64,000 bases of DNA from Glaciecola sp028401415 (GCF_028401415.2 NZ_CP171821.2:744001-808000); one strand, 5' to 3'; counted from the stretch's first letter, positions 52,914 through 62,779 are shown. Notes: generated by a model not told the origin, from the letters alone. Numbers and translations are program-made.

Positions 52914-55520
52914 TTAAAGGTTCGTCTCAAATAACTTATATATCCTGCGATACTCATCTAACCACGAGCTAGGTTGCACAAAACCATGTGGTTCAACGGG
53001 ATAAATTGCTGTCTCAAAATCCTCTTTTTCCAGCTCGATTAAGCGCTGCACAAGTCTAACTACATCGACAAAGAAAACGTTGTCATCAACCATGGGTGCA
53101 TTCATCAGCAAAGGTTTTGTTAAGCCTTCAGCAAAATAAATAGGCGAGCTTCTTTCGTATGCGAGTGGGTCTACATCAGGCGTATTTAATATATTTGATG
53201 TGTAAGGCGTATTGTAGTGCGCCCAATCCGATACCGGGCGCAGTGCAGCACCTGCCTGAAATAAATCGGGCTCGTTGAATAGCGCCATAAAGGTTAGAAA
53301 GCCGCCGTATGAACCGCCATAGGTTCCAATGCGCTGGCGATCCACATTTGCGTTTTCAACCAACCAATCGACCCCGTCTACTAAATCTTGCACTTCTGGC
53401 GTGCCCATTTGACGGTAAATCGCGGTGCGCCACTCACGCCCATAGCCAGCTGACGCACGAAAATCCATATCCAGCACTACGTAGCCTTGTTCAACTAAAA
53501 AGTTGTGGAACATAAACTCGCGAAAATACCCAGACCAGCCCAAATGTGCGTTTTGCAAATATCCTGCACCGTGATTAAAGACGACTGCTCTTCGCTTCTC
53601 ACTCGTATTTTCGGAAGGTTGATACACACGCGAGTAAATGGGTTGTTCAGTATGGCTTGAGGGCACTGCAACAATGCTAGGCGCCTGCCAATCGTATGAC
53701 AAGAATGCCTCACTGACAGTATTAGTTAAACGCTGGGCATTACCAGCAGCCGTTCGCTGCTCCGTTAATTCAAGCGTATAAAGCTCAGGCGGCATGGTCA
53801 GCTTGCTGTGAGTGAGTAAGAGACTGTCTTCGTTGGGTGATAGCATGAAGTCGGTCATGCCGTTTAAATCTGTCAATACAAGTGTTTCGCCGGTATTTAA
53901 ATCGCTACGATACACTTCGTAAATGCCCGGATGCTCTTTGTTGGCTTTGTAAAATGCATATTTATCATCATGAGATATTCGTACATCATCAACGGTAAAC
54001 ACGCCGTCGGTAATTTGGTTCAGTTCGCCATCAATCGGCTTTATGTAAAGCTGCGAATAGCCAGACTGTTCAGACAATAGATACAACGTAAGCGAGTCTT
54101 CAAGCCAACCAAACTGATTAAACCGGTAATTTACCCACGCGTCATCATGCATGCGATGCTGTGTGCTGAAGCTCTTATCTTCGGTTACATCCATGCTCAC
54201 GATCCAGCGATCTTTATTATCCCAAGCTTCTAGCATTAACGCTAAATGCTCGCCATCATCATGCCAGCGTATTGGGCGTTCCGTAGCATACCAATCAAAC
54301 AGCAAGCCTATGTTTCGGGGCAAGCGGTTCGCCTCATAGGTTTCACCGTGCGCCTCAGCATTCTCACGTTTTTCCAACTCAAGGACATCTTCGTTATACC
54401 CAGGTAAACTCACATAGCTAAGCTTGCGTTGACTGCCTGTTTCGACATTAACTAAATAAATATCATGAGTAACAGGTTTAGCGTCGGCAACCCTTTGGCG
54501 CACATTTTTTGCTGCTATACGTCCGTCTTCTTCAATATAATCGGGCATAATATCGGTATCGCTGCGCGTTGGCGTATTTTCTCGCGTTACAATAACGGCA
54601 TGCTTACCATTTGGAGAGAGGCTTGCTAGCACATTAGTGTGCTTCTTTGGTAAATAAAACTCAGCAGACATCACCGTACTATTTTGCTGCTTGATAGCAT
54701 CTCTTAAGTCTTGTCGGTCTTGTCGATTTTTACGCTGTACTTGCTCATACTGAATCAGCTTAATTTGCTCTTGCGCGATGTAGTCTTTTGGCGGTTTAAC
54801 GACTTGCGGCTTTTCGGCAAACTTCCAACTTAGCAACTGTTGATATGCACCATCCTCTACGTTCACTGAATAAAAACCATTCCCTACCTGAAATGACACG
54901 CCAAGCGCTGAGGCATTAGGTGTTTCTTCGGTGGCGCTTGGCGCAAAGTATTGTAAATTAGTCGCTCTTGCTGAGTCTCGTGTGAGCTGCATCACCTCAT
55001 TTGTACCGCGTTTTTGAGCAAACACGTCTCCTTGATAAATCCATGCAACAAAATCTTGATCATGGTCGTTTATTATCTCGCTATATGACACTTCGTGTAC
55101 TTTGCTCAGGGCAACCTTTTCGCCATTACCTTGTCCTACATTTGTCGTAAAAAAGTCACGAACAATGCTGCCTTGCTGTTTGCGCTGATAAACTATCTGA
55201 GTGCCTAACGGGCTAAAGGTCGGTGATTCGGGCTGATTACCCAACCAATCCGGATCCGACATGATAAGTTCTAGGCTCAATGCTTGACCCGTTGCTACTG
55301 AGGAGCTTGGCGCACTGGATTTTGTGGGCGAAATAGTTTGTGTGTTGAAAGACTTTGCAACGCCATCTGAATTTACTCGAGCCGCATTGGTTGTTGAATT
55401 TTCAGTTGCGCTGCACGCGCCTAACGATAGGCAAACAAGCGCAAGCGCGCTTAATTTTGAAATATGCGCGAATGATGAGCTTGTTGAGCAACTTAAAGAT
55501 GTGAGTATTGGTGTTTTCAT
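52914..55520 (-). CDS. S9 family prolyl oligopeptidase / dipeptidyl peptidase, lipoprotein
   Basis: An 868-residue exported serine peptidase. The signal peptide ends in the lipobox LGAC (Cys about 36, LSLGAC), so it is anchored in the envelope. An N-terminal beta-propeller (about 80-600) carries repeated SPNGKHAVIVT-like blades. The alpha/beta-hydrolase catalytic domain follows, with Ser in GTYGGSYGGFLTF, Asp in PMVDDNVFF and His in PVEPHGFVQP. It would cleave peptides, often after proline. The terminator at 52853-52889 follows. Confidence 0.9.
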   Translation of the reverse strand: MKTPILTSLSCSTSSSFAHISKLSALALVCLSLGACSATENSTTNAARVNSDGVAKSFNTQTISPTKSSAPSSSVATGQALSLELIMSDPDWLGNQPESPTFSPLGTQIVYQRKQQGSIVRDFFTTNVGQGNGEKVALSKVHEVSYSEIINDHDQDFVAWIYQGDVFAQKRGTNEVMQLTRDSARATNLQYFAPSATEETPNASALGVSFQVGNGFYSVNVEDGAYQQLLSWKFAEKPQVVKPPKDYIAQEQIKLIQYEQVQRKNRQDRQDLRDAIKQQNSTVMSAEFYLPKKHTNVLASLSPNGKHAVIVTRENTPTRSDTDIMPDYIEEDGRIAAKNVRQRVADAKPVTHDIYLVNVETGSQRKLSYVSLPGYNEDVLELEKRENAEAHGETYEANRLPRNIGLLFDWYATERPIRWHDDGEHLALMLEAWDNKDRWIVSMDVTEDKSFSTQHRMHDDAWVNYRFNQFGWLEDSLTLYLLSEQSGYSQLYIKPIDGELNQITDGVFTVDDVRISHDDKYAFYKANKEHPGIYEVYRSDLNTGETLVLTDLNGMTDFMLSPNEDSLLLTHSKLTMPPELYTLELTEQRTAAGNAQRLTNTVSEAFLSYDWQAPSIVAVPSSHTEQPIYSRVYQPSENTSEKRRAVVFNHGAGYLQNAHLGWSGYFREFMFHNFLVEQGYVVLDMDFRASAGYGREWRTAIYRQMGTPEVQDLVDGVDWLVENANVDRQRIGTYGGSYGGFLTFMALFNEPDLFQAGAALRPVSDWAHYNTPYTSNILNTPDVDPLAYERSSPIYFAEGLTKPLLMNAPMVDDNVFFVDVVRLVQRLIELEKEDFETAIYPVEPHGFVQPSSWLDEYRRIYKLFETNL

Positions 55521-56080
55521 TGTTCTTATAACTCTGCCGGTTAAATGAGAGACTCAGAGAAGTGAATCTCGCTCGTAATATCCATGCTAACTTGGTTTTC
55601 AACCGCTATATTAGAGGGTGCAAATGACAATTGAAAGACTCAAAATGCCTATCGGCATATATGCTGCCCAAGGCTGTAATTTTGGTCACGCGACCAGTTA
55701 GACGAATAAGTACGTGAGTGTTGAAATTTAGGTTTTGATCTAAATGTTAAGCCCCATATTAAAAGTATGGCGTATTGAAATATAAATAACCCGAATCCTG
55801 TTTAAGAAACGGCGCTCAGTACCGCTAGAATTGCGAATTACTGCGTTGCAAAAGCCAGCAATGGAATAACTATTACGTGACTTTTGCGCCTTGTCCTTCA
55901 CAATTCTAGCAGCACTGAGTGTAAAAATTGATTTGAGGATGTAAAACAAGCGCTTGCACCATTACTTAAACAGGATTCATCAGGTTAAATAAAATCAACG
56001 TGGCGTTTAGGAGCATGCGTAACATGCAGTCGCTTTTTATCAGAGCCACACTAATTAATCGTTAAAATGAGGGAATTACC
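55521..56080. other. Intergenic region, S9 peptidase / glutathione peroxidase, with type A repeat
   Basis: About 560 bases between divergent genes. A complete type A palindromic element fills 55788-55986. The remainder should hold the promoters of the peptidase (left) and of the peroxidase (right); no box is clear enough to call. Confidence 0.65.
55788..55986. repeat. Palindromic mobile repeat, type A, complete
   Basis: A 199-base element. The left end AACCCGAATCCTGTTTAAG is mirrored at the right by CTTAAACAGGATTCATCAGG then TT (a 3-base insertion breaks exact pairing). It is flanked by AAAT at 55784-55787 and 55987-55990, a 4-base target duplication. It shares its left half and core with the interrupted copy at 4196-4575. 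A second, inner inverted pair (CTCAGTACCGCTAGAATTG versus its mirror) makes the whole a long hairpin. It is non-coding. Confidence 0.85.
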
Positions 56081-56638
56081 ATGAAAAAGCTGTTTGCAAT
56101 AGCATCTCTACTAGCCATCACCAGCACTGCGTCAGCTAACACTTGCCCAGATACATTGAAGCATATGAAGCGTAAACTTAACTCACAGGAAGTGGTAAAC
56201 CTTTGTGATGAGTACGCCGGCAAGGCGGTTTTATTCGTTAATACTGCGAGTAAGTGTGGCTTTACTCCCCAGTTCGAAGGCCTAGAGGCACTCTATTCAA
56301 ATTATAAAGATGATGGGCTAGTTGTACTTGGCTTTCCGTCAAATGATTTTGCACAGGAATACTCCGACGAAAGCAAAACCGCTGAAGTATGCGAATTAAC
56401 GTATGGGGTAAATTTCCCTATGTTTGAGCCAATTTCGGTACGGGGCGAGAATGCCGATCCTCTATATGCAAAGCTAGCAGAAGAAACAGGTAAATCGCCT
56501 AAGTGGAATTTCAATAAATACCTAATGGACAAAAATGGCAAGGTGGTTGCGCATTATGGCTCGCGCACTAAGCCAGACGATGAGGACTTTTTAAGTGATG
56601 TAAATGCTGCATTGTCAGTCGAAGGATCATCTGACTAA
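56081..56638 (+). CDS. Periplasmic glutathione peroxidase
   Basis: A 185-residue thiol peroxidase. The signal peptide MKKLFAIASLLAITSTASA is cleaved before NTCPD. The active-site Cys is in NTASKCGFTPQFEGLEALY, followed by VLGFPSNDFAQEY (Gln-Asn-Trp type partners) and KWNFNKYLMDKNGKVV with the catalytic Trp/Asn. GAGGGAA precedes the ATG. It would reduce peroxides in the envelope using glutathione or thioredoxin-like donors. Confidence 0.92.
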   Translation: MKKLFAIASLLAITSTASANTCPDTLKHMKRKLNSQEVVNLCDEYAGKAVLFVNTASKCGFTPQFEGLEALYSNYKDDGLVVLGFPSNDFAQEYSDESKTAEVCELTYGVNFPMFEPISVRGENADPLYAKLAEETGKSPKWNFNKYLMDKNGKVVAHYGSRTKPDDEDFLSDVNAALSVEGSSD

Positions 56639-56921
56639 ACGCACTTACGCCCTTTTCTTAACCTTCTTGATGTTGATTTAAGTGGCAAGTACCACGCCTT
56701 CACTTAAAATCGAGCAAAGCGATAGTGTTATTCGAAACCATTCATAATTGATGGGCGTAAATTACGCATATCGTTTTGCCCGAGGGTGTATACTACATCT
56801 GCTGCTTCACTACGCGGTTTGTTTTCAACGAGTCTCGCCAGCAAAGCCCTTTAATCAAATATTGAATCAATCTAACTTGGTGTCTATGCTTGTGTAACGC
56901 TGTCCGACTCTCTGGTAATTG

Positions 56922-58337
56922 ATGAAAGCCTTCCACAAAATATCCAACTATTTGACTCTATTGACGCTATGTACATGTGCCGCGCTATCTGCACATCAGG
57001 CAAGCGCTGAAAACATCGCGCTCGTTGGCGGGCGTTTAATTGATGGCTTTGGCGGTCAGCCAACCGCAAACAGTGTCATACTAGTCAAAGACGGCATTAT
57101 TGAGCGCGTTGGCACGACCGACACAATTGAGATTGCGTCGAGTTACAAGCAAGTATCCACAGAAGGCATGGATGTATTGCCGGGACTTTGGGAAAACCAT
57201 GCCCATTTAATGATTACTGGGCATGCCAATTATAGTCACTGGCATCCAACATATAAGTCGAGACTCGAAGACGAAATTATGCCCGCAAGCGCCATCCAAC
57301 TCTTATTAGCAGGTGTCACAAGCGCTAGGGATTTAGGCGGGCCACTTGCCCCTTCCTTAAGCATTCGTAAGCGAATTAATGAAGGCGAATTGCCGGGCCC
57401 TACTTTGTACGTCACAGGACCATTTATACAAGCTGAACCCTACCCCGGGACAGAAGACTATCGCTGGGGCGTCGGCAGCGTTCGTGAAGCGCGAAGCAAG
57501 GTCAATGAATTAGCAGATGCAGGCGTTGACCTGATTAAGTTTGTGGATCAAGACAAGGTTGAAAAAGATGTGGCACGTGCAGTTGTCGAGACCGCGCATA
57601 CACGTGGTCTTAAAGTGATTGGTCATAGCCATAGACCCGACGAAATTCGTGTGGGCATTGAAATCGGCATTGATAACTTTGAGCATACTGGCTTAACTAC
57701 CGCACCTGAATACCCTGAAGATGTGATGACACTTTTAAAAGAGCGCACTGCTACGGGCCGCGTGGCTGGCGGACCACTTTATTGGACACCCACGGTAGAG
57801 GGGCTATATCAGTATGAAATAACCCGCGCCAACCCCGAAAAGCTTGATGATCCGTGCTGGAAACGAGGCCTCAAAGCAGACACGATTGCCGACATCAAGG
57901 CGTCTATACAAAAGCCCGGCCAATTGGCTTATATGCAATTAACGCCCCTGCGCAAGCCGACATTAAAACGAAAAATAGAACAGTTGCGCGAAGCCGGTGT
58001 GGTGTTTTTAATGGGGACAGACAGTGGCATACCCATGAAGTTTCACTGCCAAAGCACCTGGAATGAGCTCGCAATTCAAGTCAGCGAAATGCAAATGCGA
58101 CCAATGGATGCAATCCGCGCAGCCACCTATTGGCCTGCCGTTTTTATGGGTGTGAGTGACAAGGTAGGGACGATTAGCGAAGGCAAACATGCTGACATTA
58201 TTGCCGTCAGAGGCGACGTTCTCAGATATATAAACCTATTGGCAGATGTAAACTTGGTAATGAAAGACGGTAAGGTATACAAACAAGATGGCAAGGTGAT
58301 TGAAACTATGCTTCCAAGCGAGCTTAGGCTGCAATAA
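56922..58337 (+). CDS. Exported amidohydrolase (imidazolonepropionase-like)
   Basis: A 471-residue metal-dependent hydrolase with a signal peptide (MKAFHKISNYLTLLTLCTCA, cleaved near ASAEN). The metal site is in the motif LPGLWENHAHLM (HxH in HAH), then the carbamate-type Lys in DLIKFVDQDKV, the His in VIGHSHR and the Asp in LMGTDSGIPMKF. Residues DVLPG and GKHADIIAV mark the typical amidohydrolase ends. I start at the ATG (56922) and not at the preceding TTG. The substrate is unknown. Confidence 0.87.
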   Translation: MKAFHKISNYLTLLTLCTCAALSAHQASAENIALVGGRLIDGFGGQPTANSVILVKDGIIERVGTTDTIEIASSYKQVSTEGMDVLPGLWENHAHLMITGHANYSHWHPTYKSRLEDEIMPASAIQLLLAGVTSARDLGGPLAPSLSIRKRINEGELPGPTLYVTGPFIQAEPYPGTEDYRWGVGSVREARSKVNELADAGVDLIKFVDQDKVEKDVARAVVETAHTRGLKVIGHSHRPDEIRVGIEIGIDNFEHTGLTTAPEYPEDVMTLLKERTATGRVAGGPLYWTPTVEGLYQYEITRANPEKLDDPCWKRGLKADTIADIKASIQKPGQLAYMQLTPLRKPTLKRKIEQLREAGVVFLMGTDSGIPMKFHCQSTWNELAIQVSEMQMRPMDAIRAATYWPAVFMGVSDKVGTISEGKHADIIAVRGDVLRYINLLADVNLVMKDGKVYKQDGKVIETMLPSELRLQ

Positions 58338-58361
58338 GCCAATACCAGAGAAGAAAACACT

Positions 58362-59525
58362 ATGCGTATTCAAGCAATCGATTCTCTGCGTGGATTAGCC
58401 ATTTTAGGCATCTTGACGATGAATATAGGCTTTCACGTTAACATACTCACTGGCTACGTCAGCTTAGATCCACCGCTTGTTTCAGATAAAGTGATTCTAA
58501 TCATACAGGCGATATTTGCTGATGGACGATTTCGCAGTTTATTTTGTATTATTTTTGGAGTGGGTCTTGCCATACTGTACGAGCGAGGACAACAAAAACA
58601 GATAGATCCTATTATCTATTTAAAATCGCGTCTTTTCTGGTTATTCATCATCGGTTTGATTCATGCTGCGTTTATCTTTGGGGGCGACATATTGATGCTC
58701 TATGCGCTGGCGGGCTATATTGTAATCAAGCATTTACCAAAAGACCCAGAGGAGATATTAAGACTTGGTAAACGCAGGTTTATAGCTGGCAGCGTAATGT
58801 GCGTCATCCTTGGCATCTTAGCCATTTTATTCACCCCACCTGAAGATATAATTACACGCTCATCTGAAGCGTTTGCTAGTAAGTACGCCTTTCTCAATGC
58901 TAATTATCTTTATTATATCGGCGCCAATGCGGGTATCGCTCTTGTACTACTGATATTCTCCTTTCTCTCCATTATCTGGCAAGTGTTTGGATTGATGCTG
59001 ATTGGCATGTATTTATACCATAGCAATTTTTTTGTGAATGGATTTAGCCGTAGTGCACTTTATAAGACAGCCTTTTTGGCTGTTGTAACCACGAGTCTGA
59101 GTCTCACACCCTATGCATTACAGGAAAACGTAGACGCAACGGTAACACCATTGCTGGCAAGTGTTCCTGCTATATTTGTGAGTTTGATATATGCACATGT
59201 TTTTATCAGACTTAGCAAAGATAATGGCTGGCTAATGAGAACATTAAACAACTGCGGAAAGGTAGCCTTGAGCTTGTACATTTTTCAATCTGTATCAATG
59301 GCGGTATTGTTTAAAATCGTACTCGCATCAACTTATCCTGATTACATAGCGTCAATTTCATTGTTGCATTTGATGGGGATTACGGCAATGTTAACCGTCG
59401 TGCAGATGTTGCTAGCCAATTGGCTTGTGAGTCATTACGAACAAGGGCCTTTGGAGTACATCTGGCGAAAGGTTTACACTAAAAGATACGAAAGCAAAAC
59501 AGCAAAGATATCGGAACAGATATAA
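58362..59525 (+). CDS. DUF418 family membrane protein (YeiB-like)
   Basis: A 387-residue inner-membrane protein with about ten hydrophobic segments. It begins RIQAIDSLRGLAILGILTMN, the family-typical start, then DGRFRSLFCIIFGVGLAILY. The C-terminal DUF418 part includes NNCGKVALSLYIFQSVSMAV and ends GPLEYIWRKVY. The function is unknown; an acyltransferase-like or transport role is suggested for the family. It starts 24 bases after the amidohydrolase stop, so the two probably share a transcript. Confidence 0.85.
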   Translation: MRIQAIDSLRGLAILGILTMNIGFHVNILTGYVSLDPPLVSDKVILIIQAIFADGRFRSLFCIIFGVGLAILYERGQQKQIDPIIYLKSRLFWLFIIGLIHAAFIFGGDILMLYALAGYIVIKHLPKDPEEILRLGKRRFIAGSVMCVILGILAILFTPPEDIITRSSEAFASKYAFLNANYLYYIGANAGIALVLLIFSFLSIIWQVFGLMLIGMYLYHSNFFVNGFSRSALYKTAFLAVVTTSLSLTPYALQENVDATVTPLLASVPAIFVSLIYAHVFIRLSKDNGWLMRTLNNCGKVALSLYIFQSVSMAVLFKIVLASTYPDYIASISLLHLMGITAMLTVVQMLLANWLVSHYEQGPLEYIWRKVYTKRYESKTAKISEQI

Positions 59526-59548
59526 AAAAGCCCCGCTTTCGCGGGGCT
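59524..59548 (-). terminator. Intrinsic terminator of the azoreductase gene
   Basis: Minus strand AGCCCCGC, loop GAAA, GCGGGGCT, then TTTTTT; the strong 8-bp GC stem and T-run are on the minus strand. It lies just past the DUF418 gene stop and may act on both transcripts. Confidence 0.88.
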
Positions 59549-59620
59549 ATCAACACACTCAACTAGGAACACACTAATGATTAATAATCAATTATCAATC
59601 AGTAGTAGTTATTAGTGTTT

Positions 59621-60241
59621 TTATGCAGCATTTAGTTCACTTAATTTTTCAGAAAATTTACCCCATGCCTGATCAGCTGAATCGCCTCCCATTGCAAGTC
59701 CTTCAATATAGTAAAAATTTACATCTGTCATACCTAAAAAAGCGAGGAAATTTTTTACGTAAGCGCTTGAAGTATCGAGCGCTGTGCCATGATATTTGCC
59801 GCCGCGAGCCGCAATCACACTCACCTTTTTTCCGGTAATTAAGCCTTTGGGACCATTTTCGGTGTAAGCAAAGGTGATACCGGCTCGCGCGATACGGTCA
59901 AAAAATGCTTTAAGTGTGGATGGAATGCCAAAATTATACATAGGCACACCAATCACAATTTCATCTGCATTGCTCAGGGCTTTAATGAAATCATCCGAAA
60001 AGGCAGCCAGCTTTGATTGCTGTGCAGTTCTATCGATTTCTTTCACGCTCCAAGCTTCCATTTCTTGTGAACTTAAGTGCGGTAAGTCTATTGCATTTAA
60101 ATCAATCTCAGTAACATCAATGTGCTGATGCGTTTTCAGCGCCTCTAAATACTTTGCTGTAGCTTTATTGCTATTGCCTGCATCACCATTTAAAGAACTG
60201 TTTACGACTAAAACTTTAGTAATTGGGTGGGTATTTGTCAT
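59621..60241 (-). CDS. azoR: FMN-dependent NADH:azoreductase
   Basis: A 206-residue flavodoxin-fold quinone/azo reductase. The N-terminal FMN site is KVLVVNSSLNGDAGNSNKAT. Further features are VIGVPMYNFGIPSTLKAFFD and VSVIAARGGKYHGTALDTSS. It would reduce azo dyes or quinones with NADH to limit oxidative damage. Monocistronic with a terminator; start at the first ATG. Confidence 0.9.
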   Translation of the reverse strand: MTNTHPITKVLVVNSSLNGDAGNSNKATAKYLEALKTHQHIDVTEIDLNAIDLPHLSSQEMEAWSVKEIDRTAQQSKLAAFSDDFIKALSNADEIVIGVPMYNFGIPSTLKAFFDRIARAGITFAYTENGPKGLITGKKVSVIAARGGKYHGTALDTSSAYVKNFLAFLGMTDVNFYYIEGLAMGGDSADQAWGKFSEKLSELNAA

Positions 60242-60341
60242 CAGAAAATCTCATCTTTTTAATTAATGATGACATTCTATCTATCAAATATAACGACGTA
60301 TATTGCAATAAATACGCTGAATCTTTCTATTTAATCGAAAA

Positions 60342-61598
60342 CTATGAATCTTGAGATTCGGCAATGTTTAACGCTTGCGTGATGTCCCCTAAAAGATCCT
60401 CTATGTCTTCGATGCCAACACTAATCCTGATGAGCATATCATCTATTCCCATAGCCGCTCTTTGCTGAGGTCCGTTTTCATGAAATATGGTAGTAGCCGC
60501 CGGAAGTATCAACGTGCGCGTATCCCCTAAATGCGTTGAGCAGATTATCAAGCTCATAGCATTAATAAATGCGCGCATATCAATCCTGTCCATGAGTTCA
60601 ATACTCAGTATTCCGCCATATTGTTCTGAAAATTGTTCGCGAGCTCTTTCATGGTGAGGGTGATTGCTAAGACCAGGGTAATGAACGCGTTTAATTGCAT
60701 TCTGCGCTTCACAAAACTGAGCCAATGCAAGCGCATTACTGCACGTTTTGTGCATACGCATATTGAGCGTTTCAAGCCCAACTGAAAGCTGATGACAAGA
60801 CTGTGGGGCCAAAGTACCGCCCATGTCTCTAAGCCCACGCTTGCGAATTTGCGTGAGTCCCCATTGTGCTGTATTGCTTACTTTGTAGATGTCAGAAATA
60901 TTGTCAAAACAACACCAATCAAAATTACCTAAATCTACTAGCACCCCGCCCAAGACATTGCCATGTCCGCCTATGTATTTCGTTAGTGAAGACACGACAA
61001 TCGAGGCTCCGAACGATTTTGCGTCCAACATGCTAGCTGGGGTCATAGTGTTGTCAATGACAAATAATGCCTCGTTTTGAGCACACACTTCACTTATACC
61101 GCTTAAATCTGCCACCTGCGTTACGGGATTAGCAATAGACTCACAAAACACCATTTTAGTGTTGTCTTGCATGGCGTTTTGTACATTATTTGCTTGTGTG
61201 ACATCCACAAAGCTTACATCAATGTCAAAGTTACCTAGTGTTTGCATAAAGCTGCGCGTATTACCGAACAAAAACTGACTGACTACAATATGATCTCCCG
61301 CTTTTAAGAGCGAAAACATCATTGCACTGATGGCTGCCATGCCGGTAGAAAACACCACTGCGCCTGCACCACCTTCTAAATCGCTGAGCATGTTTTGTAG
61401 GGCTACCGCTGAACCCGATGAACTGCGGGAATAAACATGCCCGGCTTGCTTGCCTTGAAACACCGCTTCAAGTTCTGAAACGTCATCAAATTCAAACAAC
61501 ACTGAATTGTTGCTTGGCTCATGAACTGCGCCATTTTGCGGTTTGTTTAGGCGCCTATCTCCATGCACTAACTGGGTGGTTTTTACTCGGTTGCTCAC
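60342..61598 (-). CDS. Cys/Met-metabolism PLP enzyme (cystathionine gamma-synthase/methionine lyase family)
   Basis: A 418-residue fold-type I PLP enzyme. Visible are the VYSRSSSGSAVALQNMLSDL segment, the PLP-aromatic/Asp region DNTMTPASMLDAKSFGASIV and the Schiff-base Lys in SSLTKYIGGHGNVLGG. It is most like O-acetylhomoserine sulfhydrylase, O-succinylhomoserine sulfhydrylase or methionine gamma-lyase. Motifs alone do not choose between these. Monocistronic on the minus strand, with a MITE nearby upstream. Confidence 0.87.
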   Translation of the reverse strand: MSNRVKTTQLVHGDRRLNKPQNGAVHEPSNNSVLFEFDDVSELEAVFQGKQAGHVYSRSSSGSAVALQNMLSDLEGGAGAVVFSTGMAAISAMMFSLLKAGDHIVVSQFLFGNTRSFMQTLGNFDIDVSFVDVTQANNVQNAMQDNTKMVFCESIANPVTQVADLSGISEVCAQNEALFVIDNTMTPASMLDAKSFGASIVVSSLTKYIGGHGNVLGGVLVDLGNFDWCCFDNISDIYKVSNTAQWGLTQIRKRGLRDMGGTLAPQSCHQLSVGLETLNMRMHKTCSNALALAQFCEAQNAIKRVHYPGLSNHPHHERAREQFSEQYGGILSIELMDRIDMRAFINAMSLIICSTHLGDTRTLILPAATTIFHENGPQQRAAMGIDDMLIRISVGIEDIEDLLGDITQALNIAESQDS

Positions 61599-62008
61599 TG
61601 CGAGGAAGTCTCTTTGGCTTACTGCGATAAAATTCAGTTGATGTTATCGAAAGTACTCACTATTGTATAGCGCGCAGAATGGCAAATAAGCATTCGTGTG
61701 CCAAGACTAGGGCGTGTTGACCTTTGCTGTATGATTTTGCAGCAGTTTGTGCGCTATTTAGACAAAGAAACGCAATTGAAGTGTAGTCATCTACATAAAA
61801 TTGCGATGATGCAGTATAAATGGTGCACAAGCGCTCACTGCTGTGGGAGCCACAAAGGGTACGCTCTGTGTGTCCACCGCTCTTTGTTACATGCTCTTGA
61901 TGCAGATATACTGCACCTGCGAGCATGTGCCGCGATCGATGAACACACAGAGCGTACAAAATTCATACAGCAAAGATCAACACGCCCTAGAGAGATTGAA
62001 CTATATAA
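61599..62008. other. Intergenic region dominated by a MITE
   Basis: About 410 bases between divergent genes. Bases 61711-61986 are a transposable element (annotated). Short flanks of about 100 and 20 bases remain for the promoters, so the element must affect expression of the TANGO2-like gene that starts at 62009. Confidence 0.7.
61711..61986. mobile_element. MITE with 24-bp terminal repeats and internal hairpin
   Basis: The left terminal repeat GGCGTGTTGACCTTTGCTGT is repeated as an inverse copy at the right (24 bases, one mismatch), and CTAG flanks both sides (61707-61710 and 61987-61990). A 4-base CTAG duplication is as made by IS5-group elements (YTAR target). Inside is a second nested palindrome: ACGCTCTGTGTGT at 61861-61873 pairs with 61943-61955, then ATGCTC/GAGCAT and TGCAG-ATATA-CTGCA. 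It has no transposase frame. It ends 22 bases before the TANGO2-like start codon. Confidence 0.85.
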
Positions 62009-62779
62009 ATGTGTATTTTGTTTATTGCCGTTGAGCAACATCCTGATTACCCCCTAATTGTTGCTGCCAATCGAGATGAATTTCATCAACGCCCTACCCA
62101 AGCTTCTGCTTTTTGGCCTGAGTACCCTGATGTATTAGCTGGAAAAGACTTACAAGCTGGGGGAAGTTGGATGGGAGTATCGGCTACTGGAAAACTAGCG
62201 GCATTAACGAATATACGCGCACCAGGGAAAGAAATTTCAGAGGCAAGAAGCCGCGGCGAATTAGTGATGAACTTTTTGACCGACAATGTTGGCGCGAAAG
62301 AATATTTAGGACGACTCTCTTCAAGCGCCGCTGAATTCAACGGCTACAACCTATTGTTTGGCAACTTAGACTCCCTTCAGGTTTACAACAACTTCGATGA
62401 CTCAGTCTATAGTTTGAAAAAAGGGGTCTACGGCTTATCCAATGCGAGCTTAAATAGTCCGTGGCCCAAGCTCGATTTAGGTCGAAGTGAGTTAGTGAAG
62501 TATTGTCAACAAAGTACAATATTGAATATTGAGCACTTGTTCGATTTGCTCGGCAACAGCACAAAGGCAAGTGACGAAGTACTGCCCCAGACCGGTGTAC
62601 CCATTGAGTGGGAGCGAAAGCTGTCATCTATTTTTATCGAATCACCAGACTACGGTACACGCTCGTGCACCGTTTTACTGATGGATAAGCATCGACAGGT
62701 ATTTTGGCAAGAAAGAAGCTTTAATCCTACTGCCAAGCTTGTGGACCAACAAACCTATATGTTTTCTTTGCGTCACTGA
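62009..62779 (+). CDS. NRDE/TANGO2-like protein
   Basis: A 256-residue protein of the NRDE family, with the conserved Cys2 start MCILFIAVEQHPDYPLIVAA, then NRDEFHQRPT, GGSWMGVSATGKLAALTN and GTRSCTVLLMD. The family is linked to vesicle or heme/lipid handling in eukaryotes, with unknown bacterial function. The Cys2 suggests an N-terminal nucleophile fold. There is no ribosome site before the ATG; a TATATAAAT lies 8 bases upstream, right at the MITE edge. Confidence 0.88.
   Translation: MCILFIAVEQHPDYPLIVAANRDEFHQRPTQASAFWPEYPDVLAGKDLQAGGSWMGVSATGKLAALTNIRAPGKEISEARSRGELVMNFLTDNVGAKEYLGRLSSSAAEFNGYNLLFGNLDSLQVYNNFDDSVYSLKKGVYGLSNASLNSPWPKLDLGRSELVKYCQQSTILNIEHLFDLLGNSTKASDEVLPQTGVPIEWERKLSSIFIESPDYGTRSCTVLLMDKHRQVFWQERSFNPTAKLVDQQTYMFSLRH

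Noticed and set aside
62009..62041. A riboswitch or leader between the MITE and the TANGO2-like gene
   Set aside because: Only about 22 bases separate the element from the ATG, too short for a structured leader.
61698..62057. Plus-strand and minus-strand frames across the MITE
   Set aside because: They are the mirror translations of its inverted repeats and share residues for that reason alone.
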